NCBI GenBank assembly: GCA_944989445.1
Contig: CALYLW010000345.1
Coordinates: 515,001 to 579,000, forward strand
Length of the DNA: 64,000 bases
Direction: 5' to 3'
Source of the DNA: Ampullaceana balthica
Lineage: Eukaryota > Mollusca > Gastropoda > Lymnaeidae
Part shown: positions 24,604 to 35,565 of the stretch, piece by piece
Layout of the letters: the number at the start of each line of letters is the position of its first letter
Numbering within the stretch: position 1 is the stretch's first letter
Notes under the pieces: generated by a model
What the model was told of the DNA's origin: nothing
The model's input: the letters and a program-made list of their open reading frames with translations, nothing else
Databases searched by the model: none
Position numbers and translations under genes: made by a program

Positions 24604-24776
24604 TGTTTGATGATGGTGATCGAAGCCTGTGAGTGTTGAAAGTTATTGTAAGACAGTGTTAAGCCGGTACGAGGTTCCACTACCAAATCAAAGACAATAT
24701 TGCCTAAATTCTTCTCAGTTTATATTTTATATCATCCGGCTGACATTCCACAGACGTTATACTATAACGTTTCCCC

Positions 24777-25840
24777 TTGGATTGCAGTGTGACCATGTCG
24801 GTTGAGAATATAGTGCTAGGACAGGAATCACGCCATCTTGACATGCAACGACGATTCTACGATGAGTTATCTAAAGTAAGAAACCAAAACTGTTACAAAC
24901 AATTGGTGGACGATGTGAAAATGGCTAAGACCACCATTAAGCATGGACCACGGGACTATTGACTGGTGAAATAATATGATGTTATGATCATGGAAAATAA
25001 GAGTAACTTGTTAATGAAGGCGTGAGTGCCATTGTGTTTTACGTCGCGGACTCCAAGATATCTGACCTACTTCATAAAGCCCATTTGGCCATTGGTTATG
25101 GAGGACGGTAAAGAATGTTGAAAGAATGTTCACCCAAATATAAGAACGCTACCTGTCATGATATTGAACTGTGTATTAACCTTAGTGAGCCTTGCCAGAA
25201 AAAACAAAAAAAGTATTTAAAAAAGGCATTGTGGTCAAACCAATGGCTTTCTCTGAATTCAACTCTCGTTGTCAGGTAGGTCTTATCGACTTTCATTCAC
25301 ATTCTGATGGGGAATACAATTTATAATGGTGTATCAAGAACATCCCACCAAGTTCGTGGTTCTCAGGGCCCTGAAGACAAAGATGGCACAAGAAGTAGCA
25401 TACCAGCTCGTAGACATATTTACCTTGTTGGTGCTCCAACGATTCTACAGTCAAATAACGGCAGGGAATTTGCAAACAATGTGGTAAGCAGCCTAAAGGA
25501 ATACTGGCCCCCCTTGAAGATCGTTCATGGTAAGCCGCGCCACATACAAAGCCAGGGGAGCATCGAAAGAGCTAACTAGGACATCGAAAATATGCTGTGT
25601 GCTTGTATGCAAGATGAAATAACTGGCCACTGGAGTGAGGGGTTACGGTTCGTCGAACTCAACAAGGACAGAGCTTTTTATTCTGGGATTAAAAGATAAC
25701 CATACAAAGCTCTCTTTGGATGCAGAGCTAAAGTAGGCCTCACAACGTCGTGCCTACCTGAAGATGTCTTAAAAGATGTGGAATCAGAGGAAGACATCGA
25801 AAAAATAATACAGAGCGTACATTATGTGCTTTATTTTGTA
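24777..25840 (+). pseudogene. Decayed Ginger/KRBA2-like integrase (rve) gene
   Basis: Fragments in shifting frames resemble the integrase of Ginger2/TDD transposons, whose relatives are annotated as KRAB-A domain-containing protein 2-like. The first piece (24777-24959) contains FYDELSKVRN and ends at TGA, where the family reads on into a YDV segment. A middle piece near 25070-25250 resembles the HHCC-like region (HKAHLAIGYGG, then CQKK). Near 25250 EFNSRCQVGLIDFHS recalls the start of the catalytic core. The piece at 25307-25576 contains GAPTILQSNNGREFANNVV, in which the usual SDNG has become SNNG. That position is normally the second catalytic Asp. It continues to HGKPRHIQSQGSIERAN, including the conserved catalytic-Glu region. 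More family-like sequence follows (PYKALFGC near 25700). Stops, frameshifts and the changed Asp mean it cannot encode an active enzyme. Confidence 0.85.
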
Positions 25841-26058
25841 TTACATCCACTTTAAAATACGTAATTATCAATAGTCTTTTGTTGTGCTCTTTTTACACTT
25901 TGCCTAATCGAAGTCGGGCATTCTATAGAATGCCTGAATGCCTAGGCAAAGTATGCAAAAGTTTAACAAATTTCATACTTTGCCTGAAACCATCAGGCAT
26001 TCTTATACATTGCCTTGGCATTCTATAGAATGCCTGATTTCACACTTTGCCTGTAACA

Positions 26059-26874
26059 CATATACATATGTCACCCTTCCAATCAAATCTTTAATTCTAA
26101 GCTTCTGAAGGATTTTATTATCAAACTTGACTTCACAAGACCAAATGATAGAGTACTGGGGGGAGGGGGAGGGGAGGTTTAAGCGGGGCGGCTTATATGT
26201 ACATTAAGAAACATGAGACGATCTCGAAAGTTAAATAACCTGTGTTAAATTTACGTTGCCTGTTATCCTTTTATTTTGTTAGCTCAATCTTGGTAAATGA
26301 GGAAATATTAACTGGCAACAATGTCAGAGTCACATGTATTTGTCATCCACAGTCAGAAGTATTTAGTCTTAAATTAGCTGTATTTTGTCGACAGTCGTTT
26401 GTATTTCGTCCAGAGACATCTTGAAATTTGTCCACAGTTATAAGTTTTTCTGAGCATATCCACAACACATTTCTAACACCAAACACTAGTCCATTATTTC
26501 TTTAACTCGGTGCTTAACGTAAACACATTGCTTTGTAGAGGTTTCCACATGTACATATGGACTAATCAAACCACATACGTGGTCACTGGTTTTAACAGCG
26601 ACGTGTATCTATTGCTTTTTAAGCGTTCTACGCCTGCTTTTTTGTGAAAGAGTTGCATGCCTTTATTGCGTCATGTTTGCGTACCTCCTGATTGGATCTG
26701 AGGTTAATGGGTACAGCTAGTTCACTTGCGGTGCAATGAACGATTGTGTGATGATGTATACATGCAGCCCGCATGTGATCTTTACACAGGTAGTTGATGT
26801 CTACAAGTGTAAACGGAGCGGAGAGTTATTTTTGAAAGTGCCATCAGACCCCGCCCGCCTGCAGGTCGACTCAC
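26059..26874. other. Intronic spacer of the receptor gene
   Basis: No repeat or exon recognised, apart from G-rich sequence near 26160-26190. Confidence 0.45.
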
Positions 26875-27040
26875 CCGTTTCCGGCGCAGCTGACTGTAGC
26901 AGTACTGCAAGGAGCAGAGGAGCATCGACATGAGGGCACCGCACAGGATCACCACGTACATCCCTGCCACGGTCTCCAGGTCAAGGGACTGTGTCTTGGC
27001 GCTCTGGTGGTGGCTGGGGCACATCTGAGGTCGCCACCAT
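26875..27040 (-). CDS. Ionotropic glutamate receptor exon: end of ligand-binding lobe and TM4
   Basis: On the - strand, acceptor gaccttgtcgttccag precedes the exon and donor GTGAGT follows it (26874-26869). The 166-nt exon gives 1 nt plus 55 codons. It starts WWRPQMC, matching the W-W-R-x-x-x-C signature that ends the S2 ligand-binding segment in kainate-type receptors; the Cys normally forms a disulfide in S2. After a short linker, LDLETVAGMYVV leads into a hydrophobic span through ILCGALMSMLLCSLQYCY, the TM4 helix, then the basic stop-transfer RRKR. These receptors are glutamate-gated cation channels in neuronal membranes. The exon leaves in phase 0 and is compatible with the tail exon at 18967. 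The missing first codon base pair (phase 2 entry) fits a Lys or Arg before WW. The upstream S1, TM1-TM3 and amino-terminal exons were not found. Confidence 0.85.
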
Positions 27041-27227
27041 CTGGAACGACAAGGTCATGACTTTAGTGGCATGTTGGAGAGCGAACTACCGGATGTTGGT
27101 TAAAAATAGATTTTGAGAAAATAAGTGGATAAAATAGATTACAATAGAATAGCCATATATTTGATAGTGGAGGAAAATAAATAAATGTGCATATTTAGTG
27201 GTATTTAAGGAATGTTCTAGCGTATTA

Positions 27228-27479
27228 GAGGCCGTACATAAAGTACGTCACGCTAATTTTGACCATTTTTCCTCCCCTCCCCCTATCACAAACTGTCACA
27301 AATCTCGGAACACCCCCCCCCCTAAAGTACGTCTCTCTTTCGAACAAAAATGTTGTTTTTTATTTACAAAATAATTAAAATTTAATATAACCCCCCACCC
27401 GTTCCCCCTGTCACAAACTGTCACACTTTCTTACACCCCCTCCCCCCTCTGGAGCGCGACATACTTTATGGACGGCCCC
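27228..27479. mobile_element. PIF/Harbinger-type MITE with TTA duplication
   Basis: Left end gaggccgtacataaagtacg followed by tcacgc. The right end, inverted, is ggggccgtccataaagtatg followed by tcgcgc. Flanked by tta on both sides (27225-27227, 27480-27482). Internal C-rich stretches and no coding frame. The same family occurs at 47477 and 52155. The TWA-type duplication suggests PIF/Harbinger, although other superfamilies are not excluded. Confidence 0.8.
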
Positions 27480-27482
27480 TTA

Positions 27483-30180
27483 GTAGAATGTAAATAGAAT
27501 GTAATCTTATTTAAAACGTGAATATAAATGAGTTCAAAGTGAAAACAATTTATTTGTTAAACAAATGACTTGAATTGTGGTGAGATGCATACGGAATCTA
27601 TTTTTAGAAAGATCAAATTCTCATCACACTAACTCAGAGGTTTGACATTTTGTCTTAATCCCAAGACATAATGTTCAAGATCGGCCTAACACTCATCTAT
27701 CTAGTCGTTTTGCTAGTGTCCTCCATATTGGAAGTGTTTGCCGTTTTGTTTCGTTCTCTGCGACTAACGGCTCAAACTTTTCCTGTGTTCATCCCAGAAA
27801 TGTATCACAGACTTGCGTGAAATGGTGGGGGGGGGGCACTCAGGAGGTTTGAAAGTTTAGATGTGAAAAAGTTAAATTTCTGGTCTGGTATTCATTCGAT
27901 TTGACTGAAGACGTATCGTGTGTTTTGAGAGTATTTATTTACCATAAAGCGCAAGGCGATTCTAAGAATGAAACATGAGAGTAGCCTACCGAAATTCCCC
28001 CCAGTTTGTGCACTACACAATTCCATGTCATGACGATATCAACAAGAACGAGCCACAACCATGAAAACCTAATTGCTCTGGCCAAAGAGCAGAACGAGCG
28101 CACAGGTACACACCCGTAGAGGGCTGAATACTGACGCGGTGTCTTCAAGCCCCAACAAACTGTTTATTCTTAGATCAACGTAATGAACTTATTTTTAGTA
28201 TTTCTTCATCTTACATCTGATTCGTAATCCGCCTACAAATACACTTCACATGTAAAAACTTTGGTTTAAATTTGGTAATTGATTTCTTTTCTCTTCACGG
28301 TTTCAAAATCTCTTTACATAAAATTGACACGAACATCAAATATTTTTATCAAATGATATTTTTTTTCCCATCTTCTAACCTTACTTGTTTTTTGACTAAG
28401 GTGCCACCTGGTTCCAGGACTAAATGTCGCCCGCATATTTCACGCCATGTTTTAATACAGGACGCATGCAGGCGTTAACCTCTGAAATATAATCTCCATC
28501 ACTGTCGTGTCAATCAAATAATTCATTTCACTTAGTCATTCCATTCATCCACCCATCCATCCATCCATCCATTTATCCATCCATCCATCCATCCACCCAC
28601 CCATCCATCCATCCATCCACCCATCCATCCACCCATCCACCGATCTACTGACCTACCTGTCTATCTACCTGTCCAACTGTCTGCCTGCCTGTCTACTTGT
28701 CTGTACATGTATCTATCTATCTTTCGAGTACATTTATCGTATATAATATAACCGGTCTGAGAGTTATCCCTTATATAATATAATCCAAACTACAAAGTGT
28801 TTGTACACACGACCTCTATCTCTATCTCCACTGTGAAAATGTTGGTTCTAACTAAATTCAGTCTTTCCCTCTCGTATAGCGCATTTCTCAAGGCACTAAG
28901 AAGCAATAAACTCTTTGAGGGGTGGGGTGTTTAACGTCAGCTTTAGACGGGCTTGATTGAATTATGATATCAACTATTTGGAGATGTTTCTTAAAAACAT
29001 ACTTAAATATTTCCAGACAACTGACTCGATTGACTGTACTCATAACCCGGCCAGATATTTACCGTCTGCCCGTCAAAATGAACTGCCAGGTTGGTTTATT
29101 TTTAGGTCTAAATGGGGAGAGAATTAGAGAATTTGGATTTAAAGAGAAAAAAATATTAGAATTAGACCAAACTTCCGCGTCATCCAGGCATTTATTTTTA
29201 GTCTACGTACGTATATTTTTCTTTATAGAGGTAGGAATTTGGGTTAATTGCTGAGTGAGTTAAAAAAAATATTTAAATTTAAAAAACGTGAAGGATTTTT
29301 AAAAAAATCTCTTTTATTATAATCCTCGTAGTGATAGTTTAAGTAAGCATATTTCAGCACTTAAATGACGTATAATTTTTATATCTAAATTTTGCAAAAG
29401 TCTTTAATTTTTTCCCCATATCACATTTAAAAAAATAATGTCGTAAATCTATAAGATTATGACATAGTTGTAATCAAACATAATAGTTTGCCCATGGATG
29501 TCACCTGACATTTTAATATTTTTTTTATAGTTTTCCCGCTCCGCCCCTCACATTTTATCGCCGAGGCTTTAAATTAAGACACCTTTTTGTCTTTGAATCC
29601 ATATTGTTTACGCCTTAACCAAGAGGGTGTGTATTGATAGGAAGACGGACATGATAATTACCTATTTGTTAGCGAAAGTAATTTGAATGATAAATTGAAT
29701 TTCTTTAAAATAACTTTAACATTTCAAAGACTGGTTGAAACCAATGAGAATTCGGTATTCCCCCTCCCCCCCCCCAATAATAAAGGCTATTAAATATCGT
29801 ACATTGAACATTTATGTAGCCAAAGGATTTCAATTTGAGGCTAACTAAAATGGGAGAGCATACTTACGTTACAGTTGACTGTTGTAAGGATGTATAAATA
29901 TGTTGATAGATTTTTAATAGTTTAACTCGTCTATGATTTTTAAAAAATTCAAAAATTTTTGCTGGCTATATTATAGCTTTAAAATTTTGTAACTGCTAAC
30001 AATCCAAACAAAATCAAAATTATTAAATTAAAAGAATTAATTTTAAAATTCCTCCACAAAACATTTCCAGCTGCCCTACCCACAATGCACATGACGAATC
30101 AGACCGGATGTTGATACAAACTCAATTGCAATGAGGTGATAACTCCTGTCAGACGACCTCAGCACGTGACAAACAAATAA
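27483..30180. other. Long AT-rich stretch without recognised genes
   Basis: Holds an (ATCC)n array at about 28546-28640 running into CTGT/CTAC-rich sequence to 28720. Open frames such as 28964-29251 have AT-driven composition. If upstream receptor exons lie within the window, this is inside their intron. Confidence 0.5.
28546..28640. repeat. (CCAT)n microsatellite
   Basis: Near-pure CCAT units with CCAC variants. Confidence 0.93.
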
Positions 30181-30744
30181 AACAAACCCGTAAAAACAAA
30201 GTTTTTGACTATAAATCCCTTATATATGAGACATAACTAACAGTATTGATTATTTTCAAACATTTACAGACTGAATCTGGCTTAACTCAACTTTGCATCA
30301 TAACCCTAGTGGGGGGGGGAGGGGTGGGTGGGGTGGGGGGGAGGGGTGGGTGGGGGGAGAGGGGAAAAGTCTGGTCACCGATTCGCTTGACCGAGCTCAG
30401 AGTGACACGTAAAATGTAAACAAAAGCGCACCGTCGTTTCGTTGGGTCGCCTCAATGCTCAAACTTTCACGTGGCAAAAAAACAATAACAAATCATGAAT
30501 TTAAATTACATACCTCATATAAGGATAAACTAAAAATGCATTAATTTAATTACGAAACGTTCGATCGATCTGAAATTTTGATACGATGCATTGTTAGGTT
30601 AGACGGGTCCGTGTGCCAAATTTCAGTTCGATCGGATCATGGGAAGTGGGTCATTTTTGACTTCTGTTTTTCCGCCCGCCCGCCCGCCGAGCCCAAGACA
30701 GAGAGAGAGAGAGAGACGGCCGCGAAGTTAATATAAGGGATTTA
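30181..30744 (-). mobile_element. Family-A element, copy 2 (inverted)
   Basis: Inverted relative to copy 1: starts aacaaacccgtaaaaacaaa and tataaatcccttatatatg, ends gaagttaatataagggattta. It keeps the G-rich tract (30309-30363), the gatcgatctgaaattttgat motif and a purine microsatellite (agagagag) just inside the gttaatata end. Close similarity to copy 1 suggests fairly recent spread. Confidence 0.88.
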
Positions 30745-30839
30745 AAAACTGAGCGGAGTATTCACATGTGTAAACGAAAATTAGACAAAAAAGTTTCCAA
30801 CAAGCCCCATGAAGAAATGAGTAGACTGAAATTATTTCT

Positions 30840-31870
30840 AATAAATAGAAGTAAACAAAAAGATTTTTAAAAACCACGTTTTTATAAGCGGACTAAAAAG
30901 AAAAAAATATATTTTTTTTACAGAATTGTGAAGCATAAATCTTTTTTCTGGATTGATAAAAATTTCAAATTTATATGCTCAAGTACTATGATGTAATATG
31001 ACTAAAAACGTGGGCGGGCGCTTTTTAGGCGTTTGGCTAAAATGATTAGGGTTTACAAATGACGAGTAAGAAAATGAGTGAATTGAAATAGTCAAGCCTG
31101 AGAAGCGCCCAATTTTCTTCATTTTTGTCCGCTTATAAAAACGTGCTTTTTAGACATCTTTTTTTTTACTTCTATTTATTTTATTCTTTTTAGTCTTCTT
31201 GCAAAATGATGAGACAATCGAGTAAATTTATAAAATTTTGTTGTTGTTTTTTTTTGTTAAATTTTTTAACTACATACATTAGAAATCTTTTTATAAATAC
31301 AATATTTATTTTTAAAAAATTTCCACAGAATTGTGAACAAAAATCTTTGTTGTTCACGAAGGCGGCGAAAATATTCTTCTTCTGATTCTGCCGCACGAGA
31401 TATCTCATGACGCTTGGAATCAACTTCAAGGCGGCGAGTACGTGCCTCTTCCGATTCAGCCGCACGAGAAAGGCTTTTCCATTCTTTATAATACGAGCGG
31501 CGAGCAATTCTATTTATTTTATTCTTTTTAGTCTAAGGGTATCTTATATCTCCCCTTGTTGTTAAACATGGTTGATGAGGTCGGGGTTGGTGTGAACTCG
31601 GCACGTGAATGTAATGTAAACAAGAGCAGACGGATAATACATATGCTTATATATAGATAAACTAAATAGTTCAATAATTTAATAACGGTACATTCGATCC
31701 ATCTGAAATTTTGTATGCAATTCATTGTCATCCAAGATCTATCTGTGGTAAAATTTTGAGATCTCTAGGACCATCAGAAGTGGTTTAATTTTACGTTGGC
31801 AGATTTGAAAAATTGTGGACAGACAAACAAATAGGAACGAAAGTGAGTTAATAAAAACGTGGTAAAAAAG
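30840..31870. mobile_element. Family-C element with foldback segment and Helitron-like coding fragment
   Basis: Left part 30840-31180 is a foldback. Its ends, ataaatagaagtaaacaaaa with aaaccacgtttttataagcg and the inverted ataaatagaagtaaaaaaaa with cacgtttttataagcg, pair over about 54 bp. The right part contains ggtacattcgatccatctga, aagtggtttaattttacg, gacagacaaacaaa and the terminus gagttaataaaaacgtggta. The same order of parts occurs at 60323-61600. The short phrase ctatttattttattcttttt occurs twice (31171 and 31510), so the right part may be an insertion or internal duplication. Confidence 0.65.
31322..31508 (-). pseudogene. Fragment resembling the Arg/Glu-rich repeat region of Helitron-type proteins
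   Basis: On the - strand a clean frame of about 60 codons, without ATG, starts IARRSYYKEWKSL. It then contains two copies of a 23-residue repeat beginning SRAAESEE: SRAAESEEARTRRLEVDSKR, then SRAAESEEEYFRRLREQQ. This xRAAESEExRxxRLxxxR pattern is, from memory, typical of repeats upstream of the Helitron-like N domain in large invertebrate Helitron/PIF1-helicase proteins. The frame is closed by stops on both sides, so it is a captured or residual piece. It lies inside the family-C element and hints that the element derives from, or was mobilised by, a Helitron relative. No Rep or helicase motif is present in the window. Confidence 0.6.
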
Positions 31871-33271
31871 ACCAAATCACACCCTGACACACCCAAGGTC
31901 AAGTACTCAATAATGTTGGCTTCTATTTGCTCGTTCTTTCAGACCTGTCCAGTTTTTTAATACATATGTTTTATCTCAGCTTAACATCACTTTGTGTTTA
32001 TATTAAGTGCTGCTAGTCAAGACAATTATAAGAGTGTTTGGGGGGGGGGAGGGTTCAATTACACGCGCACCATTTCGCACCGAGTTACATTACATGGTTG
32101 TGAGTGCACACCTTTCACCTCTTGAAAAATTTCGCATTCAACCGGCACAAATGAAAGTGAAGGGGTAAACAGAAAAAAAATCGTTTTCGTAAGCAGCTCC
32201 TGAAAACACATAATGAGCAAGGGGTTGCCTGCCATCTGGCTTTGCTTATTTACGAGAACATTTATTGGCACAAGTTGTTCTTATTTTGTAATTGGAATGA
32301 CGTGATGGTGGGGTAATTTGATGACAGGGAGTCGGAGAATTTCTTTTTGAAAGGACGGTAACCAAGGAAGTGTTTAATGAGACGAATCCTTATGTTTAAA
32401 TCTGCAGTGGTTGTGTTTCCATGTGTTCTTGTTGGCTTCTTCGTTATAGACATGTCGTTTAATGGTAGAAATCTATAAGTAGAAATGTCCGTGGTATTCC
32501 GTAGGATCAGTTTCATTAACAACCAAACATCCAGTTATTTTGTTAGCAATTATGTCAAAAGATCTGTGTTAATTTTACGTTAATTTGAATAAACCTGGTA
32601 AGATTGACCAAGACAAAATTTTAGCTTACAACTAAATTAAACCTAACGTTTGTTACTGCTACAGTTATGCCAAAAAACATTGTCTTAAAAACATTGTTTA
32701 AAAATAATAATATTACGTAATGAAATGCGATTTTATTCTGGTCTGAGAAACAACAAAAAAGAAAAAAAAACTACTATTTAATTTTTTCTTTTCTTGTTCC
32801 TTCATTGCTTGTCACCATCAGTAGAAGGTATTAGGTTATAGCCCCTTTTCACGGGATTGTTGGACACAACTTTCATTTACGCGCTTCTTTCTTTTCTTTC
32901 TCTTTTAATTAAAAAAAAAGATCAACAATAGCTTTATCATAAAAATGTGGACCGACATGTTTTGTTCCATTAAGGAATCGTGGAAAAACTTTTTTCATCT
33001 CACATTTATAATTTGGTTACATTTTTGGGGGGTCAAAATTGAAATGCACACCGAAAAGATAAGAGGTGTATTTTGTCATCAAAATACATAATGGTTGATT
33101 TCATAAAAAATACAAATACTAAAATGTAAATACATGTAACTATCTGGTGTAATGGTATCCAAATCTCTCATTCTCCTACTCAAACATTCTCCAAATTTTC
33201 TGGTGAGAAATCTCACTACCCAGGATTTGAAGACCTTCTCTTGAGGCTAGAACTTAGACCCAATCTCTTTA
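31871..33271. other. Intergenic or intronic stretch
   Basis: AT-rich. Open - strand frames at 32059-32271 and 32262-32522 have no recognisable similarity or splice support. Confidence 0.4.
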
Positions 33272-33588
33272 GAATGTGGCACACCTCCTATGTTTAAATG
33301 TGGCACACCTCCTATGTTTAAATGTGGCACACCTCCTATGTTTAAATGTGGCACACCTCCTATGTTTAAATGTGGCACACCTCCTATGTTTAAATGTGGC
33401 ACACCTCCTATGTTTAAATGTGGCACACCTCCTATGTTTAAATGTGGCACACCTCCTATGTTTAAATGTGGCACACCTCCTATGTTTAAATGTGGCACAC
33501 CTCCTATGTTTAAATGTGGCACACCTCCTATGTTTAAATGTGGCACACCTCCTATGTTTAAATGTGGCACACCTCCTATGTTTAAAGT
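33272..33588 (+). repeat. Perfect 24-bp minisatellite, about 13 copies
   Basis: Unit aatgtggcacacctcctatg followed by ttta, repeated about 13 times with no difference visible by eye inside the array. The unit is a multiple of three, giving open frames on both strands (for example MFKCGTPP repeats). Confidence 0.97.
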
Positions 33589-35289
33589 GTTTAAAGTTGA
33601 CGGTAAACATTAGGGGACGGTCTCAAGAATATTACAATGTTTGTGTACATCGTTACCTTAACAAACAACATCACGATGTTCGTGTGCAACATCACATAAA
33701 CAAAATTTCCACATTTTTAGTTTTTAGCAAAATATCAAACCAAGGTGCTCATCGCATTTCTTTTCTTTTTCTTTTTATGCAGGCGGAACTTCAGGCAAGT
33801 CTTCCTGATACCCGCACCCACCACAAACCCGCCCCACCCCTGCCAGCCATTCCTCATTCTTTAGATTATCAGTTAAAAGGAAATGTGTCTTTTTTTCCCA
33901 ACAACTTCTGACATGTGGTGAATCTGTAGCCACCCCCCCCCACGGGCTTTAAATTGGGGACGTTGATGATGGATGTTTTCACTCCGGCAAATTGGCCGTG
34001 GTGTTCGGGAGGGGGGGGGGTTGGAGCAAGACTTTTAGGCCAGGCTTTTGATTGTGGGTGTTTACCTTTGTGTTATAACGGTGAGACTGGGGGGGGGAGA
34101 GGGGTCAAAAAGAGTTTCTTTTACATTTGACATTAGTAGGTGCGTGATTTGGCTTAAAGATGACGCATCTCCTCTTCATATGTATTATGTATAGTTATTG
34201 TACATTATACATTAGAGACGCTCCTTCTATACAGAAGATTAATGTGTTCTACGCTTACCCATGGTTTATGCTTGCTCTTGAATTTGTGTTAAGGTTTGAA
34301 AGATGATAGTGTGTTGGTCTTCCTGGTTTAATCAGGCAACCCATTCCACGCCCGAATTCAAGACGAGAATAAGGGGGGGGGTATATGTGTGTTTGTTCCT
34401 TCGGAAATATAACAAGCTAATTGTTTTTATCTCTTTTTTTTATCTGAGAGTTGTATTAGATTGTTGTTAAATTGTATTTCCAAGTTAGAATGAATTGGCT
34501 TATGAACTTATACTACTTTTCTTTTTTTTCTTCTAGCCTCTAGGTTTCTAGGATTTTTAGTTTAACTAATGCAGTTACAACTGTTTCCAGTTGTTGATTA
34601 ATTAATTAGTTCTCCATTAATGAATATTGCAGACCTATTTTGATAATAGTTGAATTTAGGAAAATAATATTTTCATGAAAGCGATTACTAAAAAAACATT
34701 TTTAAAAAACTGCTTTAAAATTATATCAGATTATGAATTTAATAATTAATTCTTTTTTTTTCTAACATAGAAACACTTTATTTTAGATAGTAAACCTAAT
34801 CGTGTTGTAATCATGAACTTAACACAACTGAACACCTGCGTGACAGACAGACGATTGGTCAACTTATGAATCAAACAGATTTTCCAATAGCTCTGTTTCA
34901 TTTTTTGTTTTGTTTTGTCGTCTGCTGATAATCTTTTAGTTTCTTTGAGCAACATTATGCTACAAATGAGAAATTAACATTTATTACGGAACTTTTAAGC
35001 CTCCATTTTTGTACGCTTCAAGTGGCTCAATCAACACGTGTATTCAATTCTAAAACATAAATGTTTCCGATTATTTGTAGACAGAATAAGAAAAGAGAAC
35101 TCGGTCGAACGAATTCCGCGTTCATTCCCAGATCGATATATCTCAGAAGTGCATAATAATCAGTACAATACGACTACTTAAAGTATTCCTAAACTTGTGC
35201 CGATAAAATCAGGGCGATCTTCTAGTACTGTAGTAACTTGGCAAGTCAGCGTCGTTCAGATTGAGTTGATTACGTCCAGCGTGGTAAGT
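33589..35289. other. Spacer with a SINE-tail fragment
   Basis: The phrase agacgctccttctatacaga at about 34214 is the inverted equivalent of the tail of the SINE at 10974-11250. Several poly-G runs (33935-34100, 34375) are present. No gene recognised. Confidence 0.45.
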
Positions 35290-35565
35290 GAGGTGGGGTG
35301 TGGGGGTGGTGGGGTTGTTGATTTGGTCCAGTGGGGGGTGGTGGGGTGTGGGGTGGTTGATTTGGTCCAGCGTAGGGGTGGTGGGGTGTGGGGTGGTTGA
35401 TTTGGTTCAGTGTAGGAGTGGTGGGGTGTGGGGTGGTTGATTTGGTCCAGCGTAGGGGTGGTGGGGTGTGGGGGTGGTTGATTTGGTCCAGTGTAGGGGT
35501 GGTGGGGTGTGGGGTGGTTGATTTGGTCCAGTGTAGGGGTGGTGGGGTGGTGGAGTGTGGGGATG
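35290..35565 (+). repeat. About 40-bp G-rich minisatellite, about six copies
   Basis: Unit gtggttgatttggtccagcg followed by taggggtggtggggtgtgggg. G-rich on the + strand and able to form G-quadruplexes. Confidence 0.92.

Larger units (their letters stand above)
24100..26058 (+). mobile_element. Ginger-type (integrase-bearing) DNA transposon, complete ends, decayed
   Basis: Begins TGTTACAGGCAAAGTGTGAA and ends with its inverted complement (ttcacactttgcctgtaaca, 26039-26058). Inverted similarity extends over roughly 90 bp and includes repeated aggcattctatagaatgcct palindromes. Flanked by 4-bp duplications cata (24096-24099, 26059-26062). TGT...ACA ends, a 4-bp duplication and an internal retroviral-type integrase frame are hallmarks of Ginger elements. 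The internal gene is broken. A separate short element sits inside at 24321-24603. Confidence 0.88.

Noticed and set aside
33276..33911. 211-codon frame extending beyond the 24-bp repeats
   Set aside because: The repeat-derived frame simply runs on into AT-rich sequence, with no splice or similarity support.
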